Notes: generated from the sequence alone by a model not told the origin. DNA of 64,000 bases from Pyrobaculum ferrireducens (GCF_000234805.1 NC_016645.1:1960391-2024390); one strand, 5' to 3'; positions 25,100 to 34,212 are shown, numbered from the stretch's first letter. A program made the numbers and translations.

Positions 25100-26069
25100 G
25101 CACGGCAGCCACGGTCCTCAGTAGCTGGAGGTTCATCTCCCTTGTCCCCACGGTAATGCGGACGTAGCCCGGGCCGAGCCTCTGCTCCTCGTCTCTGACC
25201 CATACTCCGTGTTTTCTGAGCAACTGGGCGAAGCCAGGCGGGCCTCTGGCTAGGAGGAAGTTGGCCCACGTAGGCCACGTCTTGACCCCCGCCTTGGCGA
25301 GGCCCTGCCTCAGAAGCTCGGCGCCCTCCCTTATCTGCCTCACCACGTCGTTGACGTAATCCCTTTTGTACAGGGCGGCCCTGGCCGCGGCGAGAGAAGC
25401 AAGAGACACTCTAAACCTCACCGTGTTGTAGTGTATCTCCCAGCCCCTCCCGGCGAGCACCGGCGTAACTCTGAACCCGGCCATTAGAAACGCCTTTGAC
25501 ATTGTCCTAACCACGGCGAGGTTGGGCCAGGAATCCACCAGTCCGGCCACAGTCACGCCGGAAAACTCGAAATACGCCTCGTCGATGACAGTGGGCTTGC
25601 CCAGCGCCAGTAGCTCCTCCACCTCTCTCTGGTCCAGTAGGAGCTGGCCAGTGGGGTTGTTGGGGTTGTCTACATACACGGCGTCCGCCCTCTTGGCCTT
25701 GTCTAGAAAATCCGAGAAGTCTAGGCGGAACTCCTCGCCCGTAAGCGGGCTCTGCACAAGGGCCACTCTGTGAAACGCAGACTGGTCCTCTAGGAGGAAG
25801 TACGTGGGGCGGGGGGCCGCCAACGTCTTTACCCTGTGTAGCAATATGTCGAAAAAGTCGTCTGCCCCCGGGAACAGCCAGACGCGGCTCGGGTCTACCC
25901 CCGAATACTCTGCGTAGAGCTGCCTAACCTCGTCGTACAGAGCCGCGGGCTGATACCAGTTACTCACAGACAGCGCCTGGGCCGCGGCCGCGACAACATG
26001 CTCCGGAGGCGGTATGGGCACCTCGTTCTGGTCAAGCTTAAGAATGCCGGCGGGCGGCGGGAGGGTCAT
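25074..26069 (-). CDS. HisC-like aminotransferase, second copy
   Basis: PLP enzyme of the class II, histidinol-phosphate aminotransferase type, 331 aa. Motifs: LDQNEVPIPPP (substrate region), VDNPNNPTGQ, DEAYFEF, and the PLP lysine in RTMSKAFLMAGFR, followed by the carboxylate arginine RITVG. A second hisC-like gene sits inside the histidine cluster at 47.7 kb, so this one may serve aromatic amino acids or tyrosine. It begins in a 4-nt overlap (ATGA) with a newly noted 54-codon gene. Exact substrate unknown. Confidence 0.85.
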   Translation of the reverse strand: MTLPPPAGILKLDQNEVPIPPPEHVVAAAAQALSVSNWYQPAALYDEVRQLYAEYSGVDPSRVWLFPGADDFFDILLHRVKTLAAPRPTYFLLEDQSAFHRVALVQSPLTGEEFRLDFSDFLDKAKRADAVYVDNPNNPTGQLLLDQREVEELLALGKPTVIDEAYFEFSGVTVAGLVDSWPNLAVVRTMSKAFLMAGFRVTPVLAGRGWEIHYNTVRFRVSLASLAAARAALYKRDYVNDVVRQIREGAELLRQGLAKAGVKTWPTWANFLLARGPPGFAQLLRKHGVWVRDEEQRLGPGYVRITVGTREMNLQLLRTVAAVLSPASAPT

Positions 26070-26230
26070 GGCCCCCCACGCCCAAACTGCGTCAGCAGGC
26101 TTGTTGCGTAGAGGCTTTCTACGTACTTCGCCTCCCCCAGCCGCGAATCGATACGTAGGCGCGATACGCCGCTAAGCATCCGAAGACCACTGTTACACAG
26201 TAGCTTCATAAGTGGGGCGTCCGCCCTCAT
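26066..26230 (-). CDS. Short coding frame (54 aa) coupled to the HisC-like gene
   Basis: Reads MRADAPLMKLLCNSGLRM and so on to FGRGGP, with its TGA overlapping the aminotransferase ATG (ATGA). The AT box GTTAAATATGCC (complement of about 26252-26263) is centred about 26 nt before ATG 26230, and there is no such box directly before the aminotransferase gene. Both signs argue for a real first cistron. The peptide is basic and partly helical; no family recognised. It may also be a leader whose translation controls the next gene. Confidence 0.5.
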   Translation of the reverse strand: MRADAPLMKLLCNSGLRMLSGVSRLRIDSRLGEAKYVESLYATSLLTQFGRGGP

Positions 26231-26253
26231 AGGTGTAGTGGTTAATGAGTGGC

Positions 26254-26261
26254 ATATTTAA
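26254..26261 (-). promoter_or_regulatory. AT box of the small gene/aminotransferase unit
   Basis: TAAATATG on the reverse strand (forward CATATTTA), positioned at leaderless spacing from the ATG at 26230. Confidence 0.45.
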
Positions 26262-26301
26262 CAAAGGCGGTGTAGCTGTCAGCGGCGCATTGTGTCTAGT
26301 A

Positions 26302-26589
26302 CTAGCCCTTCCACAAGCCCAGCGCCAGTCCAATGAGGAATGTGATCGAGGAGTAGGGTATCGCGTTTTTTATTCTCGTGGCGTAGGCCAGCGCCTCGTT
26401 GGTAGCGTACCCAAGTTGTTTTAGAAAGGCCGTGACTTGATCCGGGGATAGGTAGCCCAGGGCGGCCAAGGCGATGAAGAGGGCTATTAAGACGGCGGCC
26501 AGCGACAGTACCCTCTTGGCCAGTACCCCTACTAGGAACCCGATTACGAGGGGCCCCAGTAGTGCCAATACATTGTCAAGCACGACCAC
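26302..26589 (-). CDS. Small membrane protein, FUN14-like
   Basis: 95 aa with three hydrophobic segments: ALLGPLVIGFLVGVLA, LAAVLIALFIALAALG and ITFLIGLALGLWKG. The short loops, the glycine-rich first helix (GFLVGVLAKRVL) and the terminal helix resemble archaeal FUN14-domain proteins, whose function is not known. Stands alone on this strand. Confidence 0.6.
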   Translation of the reverse strand: MVVLDNVLALLGPLVIGFLVGVLAKRVLSLAAVLIALFIALAALGYLSPDQVTAFLKQLGYATNEALAYATRIKNAIPYSSITFLIGLALGLWKG

Positions 26590-26634
26590 TCTTGCCGGTG
26601 GTAATTTAAAAGTTTAATGGCGCGGGTATGTTGT

Positions 26635-27440
26635 TTAGAAGCACACTCCCAACGCTCTGCACACGGGCTTCAGCCTCATCAGCGCATCTAGGGCGCCTCC
26701 GGTGAGTTGTATCTGTCTTTCCTTTTCTGCTCCACTTGTCGACGCCGAGGGCCTTCAGCACAGCCGCAGTCCTCGCGTAGTCCGCCTTGCGGCCTCCCTC
26801 GGCGCCGGCGTGTATGTTGACGTAGCCCTTAATCATGTTGCGACTGGCTTTGTAGAACTTTGCATCTTTCTCCACTGCCGCTTCGCTGTTCCCGTCGAAC
26901 ACCTTTGCCTTCACTCTTACGACTAGGTGCTCCCTTGTCTCGCTTTGCTCTCTCCACGCCTCCACCTCTTCCACCTTCACCCTCTTGCCCTCCACCTTGA
27001 CTCCCTTTTTAAATGGGCGGCTTCACAGAGCCCCACTGCTCGCCTTCGCGGAAGTACCGCTTTAGGCGGTCGCGCACCTCCTCTCCCTTAGACTCGGCTT
27101 CCTTCAGCCGCTGAGCCCTCTCATCGCCGCGGTTAGCCAACCAGCCGGCTCTGAAAGCCGTCGTCTCAATGTACAAAGCCGTGGTGGAGGGAGAGGGGAA
27201 GCTGGGAGTCAAGAGGAGAAGGGAGAGGGGGGTTAGCCGCCGCCCCGGCTGAGAGGTCGAGGAGTCTACAGACCCCGCTCGGCACTCCACAACTAGCCAG
27301 AAGTCTCCATAGTGGGGGAAGGCGGCGGGCGGAGGCCGCCGAGGTAGCCACACAACTCCCCAAACCGCGCCCCCTCCACTAGGCCAACAGCCCTCTGCAT
27401 AGTAGACGCCGGCGCGCCCTTTAAGACAGAAGAAAACATG
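26635..27440 (-). pseudogene. Degenerate PaREP2-type gene, several frameshifts
   Basis: Coding pieces in different frames follow each other. From about 27440: SVLKGAPASTMQRAVGLVEG, GELCGYLGGLRPP; a frame change near 27310 gives FPHYGDFWLVVECRAGS; then AFRAGWLANRGDERAQRLKE and FREGEQWGSVKPPI, with a stop caused by a frame change at the A5 run near 26999-27012; then VEGKRVKVEEVEAWREQ and YVNIHAGAEGGRKADYART; and finally, after a change near 26700, QLTGGALDALMRLKPVCRAL ending at TAA 26635-26637. The last motif is typical of PaREP2 proteins of Pyrobaculum. The piece between 27160 and 27260 looks like a scar from an internal deletion. Not functional. Confidence 0.65.
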
Positions 27441-27609
27441 TAGGAAAAAGTCAGACAAATAGAACCCACGCGCCGAATTATACGTAATTGTTCTACTGTG
27501 GTTTTATACACCACGCCGAATTTCGAAAAACTCACCCTAGAGATATGTAGCGCCGGCTGGTAGATACGCGGCGCGAGAGTATATAAAGTCATAGCGTGAG
27601 TTCATCACT

Positions 27610-28242
27610 GTGACGTTTAGATGCGAGCCGGGTTGCGCCTTGTGTTGCAGAGCCAGTCCGGTGACCGTGTTGCCACACGAAGTGTACATCCTGCAGAAAT
27701 ACGCCAGGGATCTGGGCGTAGAGGTGGTGTTTACACCTGCCTACAAGGTTGCCGATTTAAAGTCTAGTCTCAGGGTGGCTCTGTCGTACTTAATGCACCT
27801 CGACGAGGGTGGCGCCTGTCCCTTTCTCGACGGGACGAGGTGTATGTTGCATGGCCTCTACAAACCTCTGACGTGCAGGTCGTTTCCCTACCTGCCGAAG
27901 ATTATCCGCTACGAGCTGGACCCGGCGGCGCGCGAGGTTAGGATGGATGTCAAGTTTGTGATGTCCACTCTATGCCCAGTGGTGCGCCGCGACTTAACGG
28001 CGGCTGACGTGGCGCATATGGCTAACGTAAAGGTGGCTGTGAAATACGCGCCGAGAGAAGTCGGCGTAGCCGTCAAGACGCTGGAGAAGCGGTATCTATA
28101 CGCCAAGATTCTGTCAGAGCTGTGGAAGAGGGGGGAGGCGGAGCTAGACGAGGAGGGGAAATACCCGTTCTTCCCCATCATAAACGGGTTCACCTATATC
28201 CGCCGATTCTACCCCGAGCTGACTATTGAAAAGTTTCTATAG
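27610..28242 (+). CDS. YkgJ-type cysteine-cluster protein
   Basis: 210 aa. Cysteines in C-x3-C-x2-CC (EPGCALCCRA) near the start, then GACPFLDGTRCMLHGLYKPLTCRSFPY, the spacing of the Fe-S or zinc cluster of the YkgJ/CxxCxxCC family. A fourth group (STLCPVV) lies near residue 125. Function in the family is unknown. GTG 27610 is preceded by GAGTATATAAAG (about 27577-27588). Its end overlaps the convergent ferredoxin oxidoreductase gene by 6 nt. Confidence 0.8.
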   Translation: MTFRCEPGCALCCRASPVTVLPHEVYILQKYARDLGVEVVFTPAYKVADLKSSLRVALSYLMHLDEGGACPFLDGTRCMLHGLYKPLTCRSFPYLPKIIRYELDPAAREVRMDVKFVMSTLCPVVRRDLTAADVAHMANVKVAVKYAPREVGVAVKTLEKRYLYAKILSELWKRGEAELDEEGKYPFFPIINGFTYIRRFYPELTIEKFL

Positions 28243-29181
28243 CAATCTGTCTGCGATGAGCTTTTCGAAGTCTATGATAGATTTGCCATCCACCTCTACT
28301 GGCTGTAGTGCAGGCGGGAGGACCCTGTAGTTGGGGTCGTATAGGCTTTCATACCGCTCCTCGAAGGTTGGGATAAGCTCGTTCTTGTAGAATATGCCAA
28401 GTGGGAGCCTTTCGCGCTCCACTATCTTATCAAGCGCCTTGCGTATCTTGGTGTCCAGCTCCTTCTCGTCGTGGACGACGGGGTCCCAGCTCGGATCAGC
28501 CTCTTCTAGTTTGTATATCCTCTTCTCGTACCACTCCCTCGTCATTATGTTGTTGTAAGTTACGCAGGGGCTGTATATCTGCACAAAGGCGCTACCCCTG
28601 TGTCTAATCGCCTCTACGATCAGCCGCGTGGTGTATTTTATGTCGTACGAGTAGCCCCTCGCGATGAAGGTGAACCCCGCCGTGAGCGCCATGAGGAGTG
28701 GGTTAATCTCGCTCTGGGGGTTTGCCTTGGGCACAGCCTTTACCTTAATCCCAGCTGGTAGGGTGGGGCCTGCCTGCCCCCTCGTAAGTCCATATACCGA
28801 GTTGTCCATTAGGATAACAGTCATGTCGACGTTTCTCCTCCCCATGTGGAGTAGGTGGTTGCCGCCTATAGCCATCAAGTCTCCGTCTCCGCCCACCACC
28901 ACCACCTCGAGGGAGGGATTTGCCAGCTTTATCCCCAGGGCATAGGGAATAGCCCTCCCGTGTATTGCATGTACGCTAGTGGTGCGGACGTAGTGGGGAA
29001 GACGTGAGGAGCAGCCGATGCCGGAGACAAGCACCACGTTAGCGGGGTCGAGGTTAAGCTCCGCAAAGGCGTTGTAGATGGCTTGCAAGACGCCGAAATG
29101 TCCACACCCGGGGCACCACTCAGGCGCGCGTAGCCACCTATAATCGGCGGCCGTCCTCTTAACAACCTGTTGCATAGTCAC
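28237..29181 (-). CDS. 2-oxoacid:ferredoxin oxidoreductase, beta subunit
   Basis: 314 aa. TPP-binding subunit: WCPGCGHFGV at the start (cysteine cluster ligands) and VVVGGDGDLMAIGGNHLLH with the GDG...N Mg-TPP motif. With the alpha subunit it oxidises 2-oxoacids (pyruvate, 2-oxoglutarate or others) to acyl-CoA and reduces ferredoxin. The GTG at 29181 overlaps the alpha stop by 4 nt; ATG 29175 two codons on is an alternative. Crenarchaeal two-subunit enzymes of this type are broad in substrate, so pyruvate versus 2-oxoglutarate cannot be set from sequence. Confidence 0.93.
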   Translation of the reverse strand: MTMQQVVKRTAADYRWLRAPEWCPGCGHFGVLQAIYNAFAELNLDPANVVLVSGIGCSSRLPHYVRTTSVHAIHGRAIPYALGIKLANPSLEVVVVGGDGDLMAIGGNHLLHMGRRNVDMTVILMDNSVYGLTRGQAGPTLPAGIKVKAVPKANPQSEINPLLMALTAGFTFIARGYSYDIKYTTRLIVEAIRHRGSAFVQIYSPCVTYNNIMTREWYEKRIYKLEEADPSWDPVVHDEKELDTKIRKALDKIVERERLPLGIFYKNELIPTFEERYESLYDPNYRVLPPALQPVEVDGKSIIDFEKLIADRLL

Positions 29182-31079
29182 AAATCCGTCTCTATTTTAA
29201 TAATGTTTTGGCCCTCCTCGAATTTTTTAAAGGCGTATAAAACATCATCGCTGGTTATGGGCCTCCCGTTGAACTTAACGGCGACGGCCTTCGGCTCTAT
29301 TCCAGCGTACATGCGGGTTGTCAGCGCAAGTTGGCCATAGTAGTTATTTTCGATGAAGAGTGCCTCTCTGCCCTGGAGATACCTCCGCACCAGCTCGGCG
29401 GGGTATGGGTACAGTAGCTTTATGTACAGGAACCCCACATCGCGTAGCTCCTCAAGTGTCGTCAGTATGGCGGGTTTCGTGGAGCCCCACCCCACCATTA
29501 CACGTCTGGCGTTCTCGGGGCCGTAGTAGACTAGCTTCTCCTCAGGCGGTATCTCCTGCTCAATCAACCTCAGCTTCGCCATCCTCCTCTCGAACATCCT
29601 CGCCACCACCACCGGGTCTTCCTCAGGGTCGCCCTCGGGGTCGTGCTCCAGGCTGTTTAGGTGGAATATTGCGTTTGACACGCCGGGTAGCAACTTAGGC
29701 GGTATCTCCTCATCTAGGGGATAGGCCTCCACCTCCTTAGTTTGTGGATACACCACCGGCTTCACCGTGGCTATCTTGACCTTGGATGGATCTGGTAGCG
29801 GCATCACGGCGAATGTATTAGACAGGTTTTTGTCGAGGAGGTGAATTACCGGCACTCTATATCTCTCGGCCCAGTTAGCCACGCGGATGCTGTCTAGGAA
29901 AACCTCCTCCAGGTCGCCGCTGGCGTAGACTATTTTGGGATACTCGCCGTGGCCTATGTATAGCGAAAATAATAGATCTTGCTGACCCTGCCTCGTCGCC
30001 TGCCCAGTGCTTGGCCCAGCTCTCATCCATAACGTAACTACCAACCCAATCTCCATCATGCCCGCCATGGAGAGCGCCTCAGCCATTAGGCTAAAGCCCG
30101 GGCCAGAGGTGGCGGTGGCCGACCTAGCGCCGGCGATAGCACCACCAGTCGCGATAGCCACAGCCGCAAGCTCGTCTTCAGCTTGGAAGGCCACGGCGCC
30201 AACTCGCTCATATTTAGAGAACTCCCCGGCATCTCTCGCCACTGGGAATGGTATCAGCCTTTCAAAAGTCATGGCGTCGTCAGTGGCGGGGGTTATGGGG
30301 TAATAGGCGATAAATCTAATCCCCCCCACTACTTTGCCATATCCAGAGGCCTCGTTTCCATTCCAGAACACGCGTTTGACGCCTGGCTCCCTCGGCTCTA
30401 GTACGGCAATTCTCCTATCCACCAGCTTCATGGCCTCTGCCGCTACCTTCTTGTTTTGCTCAATCACATCTGCCTTTTTCCCAAGAGCAAAGCCGACGCC
30501 CCTAGCCACGTACTCATCGCTGAGACCCAGCAACGCCGCGCCTAATGCCACTACGAAGGTGTTTACAAATCTGGCCAACATAACCGGCGACGTAACCCCA
30601 ATCTTCCTCCCAATTTCGGTGATGTGTTTATTATAGGGCAACCCGATGACCTCGACGCCGCCTCGCCTTAGGTAATCTACGTAGCCCTTCACCGTGGGCT
30701 CGAAGCCGTTCTCCTTTGCGAATTTTTTCAATCTGTCTGCCAGCGCCTTAGACATCATCGCGTAGTTATCAGGAGTTTTGGAGTCCTCCTCAGTGTTGTA
30801 CACTAAGTAGCTCCCCTTCTTTAAGTGAAAGACGTGCTCCAGCACCGCGTGGCCGTCGAAAGTCAGCGCCAGCTCTACAGAGTTTCCCGGCGCCGGGGCG
30901 GGCCACTTCTCTGATATTGTCCCAACTACATAGCTATGGCGCCCACCTGCTATGTTACTCCAGAACTCCCTCCTGGAGTATACATAATACCCCGCGGAGC
31001 CGACGCCGTATATAAACATGAAAGACGCAGTCTCAACACCTCTACCCTGGGGGCCTCCTATTAAGAAACTAATTTTCAT
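29178..31079 (-). CDS. 2-oxoacid:ferredoxin oxidoreductase, fused gamma-alpha subunit
   Basis: 633 aa. Residues about 1-190 are the gamma domain (GGPQGRGVETAS); the alpha domain follows with the conserved FIAYYPITPATD (substrate-binding YPITP), then TSGPGFSLMAEALS and GPSTGQATRQGQQD. The gamma-alpha fusion plus a separate beta subunit is the crenarchaeal a2b2 form. First gene of a two-gene operon driven by the strong AT-rich promoter at 31101-31109. Confidence 0.93.
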   Translation of the reverse strand: MKISFLIGGPQGRGVETASFMFIYGVGSAGYYVYSRREFWSNIAGGRHSYVVGTISEKWPAPAPGNSVELALTFDGHAVLEHVFHLKKGSYLVYNTEEDSKTPDNYAMMSKALADRLKKFAKENGFEPTVKGYVDYLRRGGVEVIGLPYNKHITEIGRKIGVTSPVMLARFVNTFVVALGAALLGLSDEYVARGVGFALGKKADVIEQNKKVAAEAMKLVDRRIAVLEPREPGVKRVFWNGNEASGYGKVVGGIRFIAYYPITPATDDAMTFERLIPFPVARDAGEFSKYERVGAVAFQAEDELAAVAIATGGAIAGARSATATSGPGFSLMAEALSMAGMMEIGLVVTLWMRAGPSTGQATRQGQQDLLFSLYIGHGEYPKIVYASGDLEEVFLDSIRVANWAERYRVPVIHLLDKNLSNTFAVMPLPDPSKVKIATVKPVVYPQTKEVEAYPLDEEIPPKLLPGVSNAIFHLNSLEHDPEGDPEEDPVVVARMFERRMAKLRLIEQEIPPEEKLVYYGPENARRVMVGWGSTKPAILTTLEELRDVGFLYIKLLYPYPAELVRRYLQGREALFIENNYYGQLALTTRMYAGIEPKAVAVKFNGRPITSDDVLYAFKKFEEGQNIIKIETDL

Positions 31080-31100
31080 TAATTCTAAAAATGTTATGTA

Positions 31101-31109
31101 TATTTATAT
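31101..31109 (-). promoter_or_regulatory. TATA box of the 2-oxoacid oxidoreductase operon
   Basis: ATATAAATA on the reverse strand, 26 nt from ATG 31079, in a very AT-rich segment (31080-31160). Also separates the operon from the gene ending at 31179. Confidence 0.6.
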
Positions 31110-31178
31110 TTTTTGTATTATTTATATTCAAAGTTTTTTAACTTGCTCCAAACAGCCTAAGTAATACAGAAACTGTAT

Positions 31179-31493
31179 TTATATATATGTTTTCCAACAT
31201 TTAACGTAAATAATCTTTCCTAATTGGCTCATCTCTAACCCTCTCAAGAACTCCACCTCGTCGTCCGAATCTCCCTCAACCACCGTGTAGCTAAAGCCAA
31301 GGAGCTCCGGGGCGTGTGAGAGGCCGTATTTAACCGCCTCCACCAAATCAGATAAGTCGGAGGACAGCCGCTTCACTGCTACGAAATATGTGTTTAGGAG
31401 TCTGTATAGTGCACACGGCCCGTAGATGTAGAGCACCGCCCCGCTGAGCCGGGGTAGGACTCCACGTGCCCTATCTACATCTACGACATCCAT
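31179..31493 (-). CDS. Hypothetical protein coupled to marC, 104 aa
   Basis: Soluble alpha/beta protein (VLYIYGPCALYRLLNTYF; GFSYTVVEGDSDDEVEFLRGL). It starts within the last codons of the MarC-type gene (overlap about 13 nt), so the pair is cotranscribed. The C-terminus contains one more cysteine (VKCWKTYI). No family recognised. Confidence 0.6.
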   Translation of the reverse strand: MDVVDVDRARGVLPRLSGAVLYIYGPCALYRLLNTYFVAVKRLSSDLSDLVEAVKYGLSHAPELLGFSYTVVEGDSDDEVEFLRGLEMSQLGKIIYVKCWKTYI

Positions 31494-32074
31494 CTCGCTA
31501 CGTGGTTTTTAACACCTGTTAGAATCATTTCCGTTGCCACCGAGGCTATGATAAGAGACATAAATCTGCCGAGGAGCCTCATGGGCGTGGCCCCCACGTA
31601 CCTAACAACTCTGATGCCTAGTAGCAACGTCGCCGCAACTGCCGTGGACGCGGTCACAGAAACCGCCAGCGCAGTTGCCGGGCCGTATATAGACGACATT
31701 ATGATTAGAGCAGTGATAGTGCCCGGGCCCACTATTAGAGGCGTCGCCAGCGGGACAACCGCCTGCTCCTCAGTAATCTCCAGACGGCCCACGTAGGAGC
31801 CAGATACCAAAGTCATTATGGAAATAGCCATCAACACAATGCCGCCGGCAATTCTAAAGCTGTCGATGCTGACGCCAAACACGGCCAGGATGACCCCTCC
31901 GCTTAAGGCGAAGATGGACGATAGGATGTACACCGTGACAACTACGACTATGGTTATCTTCCGGACGTACTCAGGCTTTTCAACAGCGAGAGGGCCTACA
32001 ATGGCAAGCTTCCCTATGGGATTCATAATAGCGTAAAGCTGACCTACCAAACCCAAGAACTCCACGGGGGTCAC
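31481..32074 (-). CDS. MarC-family membrane protein
   Basis: 197 aa with six membrane helices. The motif AVVPLATPLIVGPGTITALI and the opening FLGLVGQLYAIMNPIGKL are diagnostic of MarC. GTG 32074 is chosen over the longer frame from 32122 because CTTTAAATCC (complement of about 32090-32099) sits about 22 nt upstream. MarC function is not settled; transport of small metabolites has been proposed. Confidence 0.85.
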   Translation of the reverse strand: MTPVEFLGLVGQLYAIMNPIGKLAIVGPLAVEKPEYVRKITIVVVVTVYILSSIFALSGGVILAVFGVSIDSFRIAGGIVLMAISIMTLVSGSYVGRLEITEEQAVVPLATPLIVGPGTITALIIMSSIYGPATALAVSVTASTAVAATLLLGIRVVRYVGATPMRLLGRFMSLIIASVATEMILTGVKNHVARWMS

Positions 32075-32122
32075 GACACACCCACACAGAGGATTTAAAG
32101 ACTTTACCCACTCAGCCAACAA

Positions 32123-32475
32123 TACTCTTCACCAATCCGACCTCACGCGCCTCGTCACCAAAATACAGCCACAGCCCCACATAAAAACAATTCACCCAAC
32201 CCCCAGCAAAACCTAAACACCAACACTCCCCCACCCTCTGCGTATTTCCCCACGTCGCCTCCTATTCTCACACCAGCCAGCGTAGCCACTGCGAGCCTGC
32301 CACACCACCTGCGGACACACGTACTCCCCGAGCAAGTCAACACCATCAGTTGCCTCCTCAAGCGCCTTGAGATCTATAGGTGCGCCGTGTAGGGGAATTT
32401 AAAAGGAGCCGTGGCACAGATCGGGGCGTAGCCGCCCGGCAGGTCCTAGCTAAAAGTTAAGTCGATAGTTGTAAC
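32123..32475. other. Interval without a supported gene
   Basis: A reverse frame (IDLKALEEATDGVDLLGEYV, about 32295-32380) has some coding flavour and a TTTTAAATT box lies upstream, but there is no start codon at the expected place and the frame breaks off; it may be debris. The rest is CA-rich and without recognisable features. Confidence 0.35.
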
Positions 32476-33675
32476 CTAGTCGTGTTGCGACTCCTCAACC
32501 TTCACCCCCTTTACGACAGCCTCCACGTACCTCCTCCTATTCTTCTCATACTGATCGGCGGGGTACGCCTTAATCTTGGATAATATCTTCGGTAGCGCGG
32601 TGTACTCCATCTCCTCCGGCGGCAGTCTGTGGGGCTGGAACGGCCCCATCCTCCTGATGTAGTCGGCCACCTGCGCCGCGACTTGCCTCACGTAGTCGAA
32701 GGCTGGGTCGTCAAAGAGGTCCACACCCCCCTCCAGATACCCCTCGTGGAGCTGGAACCCGAGGGCGCCTACCTTCGGCGGCCCGTCGAACCGCGTCATC
32801 TTGGCCCCGATGGCGATCCTCCGCTCGGGATCGACTGAGATGAAGCGCGCCGGCATCAACGGCCCGGCGTGGCTACCGCGCATCCAGCCGTGCACGAGGT
32901 GTGGGTGGGCGAACGCCTCGAGCACCTCCCCCACAGCGGGCAGGCCCGACTGCGCCCTGACCACCATCACCGGGTCGTCTTTGCCGACGTAGCGGCCAGC
33001 TATGAGGGAGAGCCTCTCGACGCTGTTGGCGGCGGCGGGGGCGCCGTCGGCTTTTCTAAAGACTTTCCTAATTATATACCTCCCGGTGGTTCCTATAAGG
33101 CCGAGGAGGGAGTAGGCCTCCTCCGGCGTCTTGAGCAGATATACCTTGTGCTCAACTACGTCTAGCACCTCGAATATGAAGCCTTCGTGCATCGAGGGGT
33201 CTATGACGAGGCCGGCTGTGTTGAAGGGGTCTGCGAACATTTTGTAGAGGGGGAGGTTGAAGGCGCCTGGCTCGGTCTTGTCGGCGGCGAATACGATCAA
33301 TGGCTCGCTGGGCCTCTCCTCGAACTCCATCTCCGCAACCTGGGGGCCCATGCCCCTGACGTTGCCGGAGAAGGCGTCTTTCAAAAGGTCCTGGCCCGCG
33401 CCGTACAGCTTGTACCTCTTGGCTATCTGCTCGGTGACCTCCTTGAAGGTCTCCCATGCAAGGCCGTGGATCTCGGGGTTGTCTTCGCCTTTTGTGTGAG
33501 TCATTAGTAGAGATATGTCGTCTCCCACGTTGTAGACGAAGTAGTCGATTATGAGACCCCTCTTCTGGGCCTCTTTCAATTTCGCCGCGGCGTACTCAAG
33601 CATTTTTGGGTGGACATGGGCGTGACCTGGGAAGCCGCCTACGTCGGCTTTAATTATGGAAACCGTTACCTTCAT
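32476..33675 (-). CDS. fbp: Bifunctional fructose-1,6-bisphosphate aldolase/phosphatase
   Basis: 399 aa, class V FBPase (FBPA/P), which makes FBP from triose phosphates and removes a phosphate, driving gluconeogenesis in one direction. Mg-binding acidic residues in MKVTVSIIKADVGG and the loop NVGDDISLLMTH. The Schiff-base lysine is K232 in GRYVGKDDPV, at the same number as in the solved Thermoproteus neutrophilus enzyme, with Tyr229 next to it. Transcribed from a box it shares with the divergent GNAT gene; start codons are 46 bp apart. Confidence 0.96.
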   Translation of the reverse strand: MKVTVSIIKADVGGFPGHAHVHPKMLEYAAAKLKEAQKRGLIIDYFVYNVGDDISLLMTHTKGEDNPEIHGLAWETFKEVTEQIAKRYKLYGAGQDLLKDAFSGNVRGMGPQVAEMEFEERPSEPLIVFAADKTEPGAFNLPLYKMFADPFNTAGLVIDPSMHEGFIFEVLDVVEHKVYLLKTPEEAYSLLGLIGTTGRYIIRKVFRKADGAPAAANSVERLSLIAGRYVGKDDPVMVVRAQSGLPAVGEVLEAFAHPHLVHGWMRGSHAGPLMPARFISVDPERRIAIGAKMTRFDGPPKVGALGFQLHEGYLEGGVDLFDDPAFDYVRQVAAQVADYIRRMGPFQPHRLPPEEMEYTALPKILSKIKAYPADQYEKNRRRYVEAVVKGVKVEESQHD

Positions 33676-33694
33676 AACAACAGGCTTGAGTCGA

Positions 33695-33704
33695 ATATTA
33701 AAAG
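33695..33704. promoter_or_regulatory. Shared bidirectional AT box (fbp / GNAT gene)
   Basis: ATATTAAAAG, centred at about 33699, the midpoint between ATG 33675 (reverse) and GTG 33721 (forward). No second AT-rich box is present in the 45-nt spacer, so both genes should use this one. Confidence 0.6.
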
Positions 33705-33720
33705 GTTTTCCTTAAACTCC

Positions 33721-34176
33721 GTGGACATTGACTACGTCGAGATAACTGGGGTACACTCAAAAATTCAAGAGTTTTACCGCGCGGTTTCGCTAGACAGCGT
33801 AATATATAGATTTTTACACCCAATTTCAGATCCTGTATATATATACAGGTATTTGTGGAGCCGGGGCTGTAAGACCTTTCTCATCTACTATAGAAACAAG
33901 GCTGTGGGGGTGATAGACATAACTCCATGTGGCGAAGGGGCTGAGGTCGCGATAGTGATAGCAGATGCGCACCAAGGCAAGGGCCTGGGGAGGGCCGTGG
34001 CTGTGGACTTCGCGCCGAGGCTTAGGGAAATGGGGTTTAAATACGCCGTGGCGTACGTCTCCCCCGAGAACTACAAGGCGCTGTCTATAGCTAGGAGGAT
34101 GGGGGCTGAGGTTAGATGTAGAGACATATGCATCGTGATCTACAGGCTTGTGGAAGATAGAGATGTGTGTAGATAA
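33721..34176 (+). CDS. GNAT-family N-acetyltransferase
   Basis: 151 aa. Acetyl-CoA motif A is ADAHQGKGLGRAVAV, and the C-terminal YVSPENYKALSIARRMG matches the usual substrate helix of RimI-like or small-molecule acetyltransferases. GTG 33721 is the start: the longer frame from 33610 runs into the fbp gene and lacks a promoter. Substrate unknown. It lies directly upstream of carA with a separate box for that gene. Confidence 0.8.
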   Translation: MDIDYVEITGVHSKIQEFYRAVSLDSVIYRFLHPISDPVYIYRYLWSRGCKTFLIYYRNKAVGVIDITPCGEGAEVAIVIADAHQGKGLGRAVAVDFAPRLREMGFKYAVAYVSPENYKALSIARRMGAEVRCRDICIVIYRLVEDRDVCR

Positions 34177-34183
34177 GCATAAA

Positions 34184-34192
34184 GTTTATATA
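34184..34192 (+). promoter_or_regulatory. TATA box of carA
   Basis: GTTTATATA, centred 25 nt before ATG 34213, arguing that this ATG, although out of frame with most of carA, is the real start codon. Confidence 0.6.
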
Positions 34193-34212
34193 GTGGACGG
34201 TTCAGGCTATTG

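Noticed and set aside
32400-32450. Possible tRNA-like 5' half (GGGGCGTAGCCGCCCGGC)
   Set aside because: No T-arm or acceptor partner follows; cannot be folded into a cloverleaf by eye.
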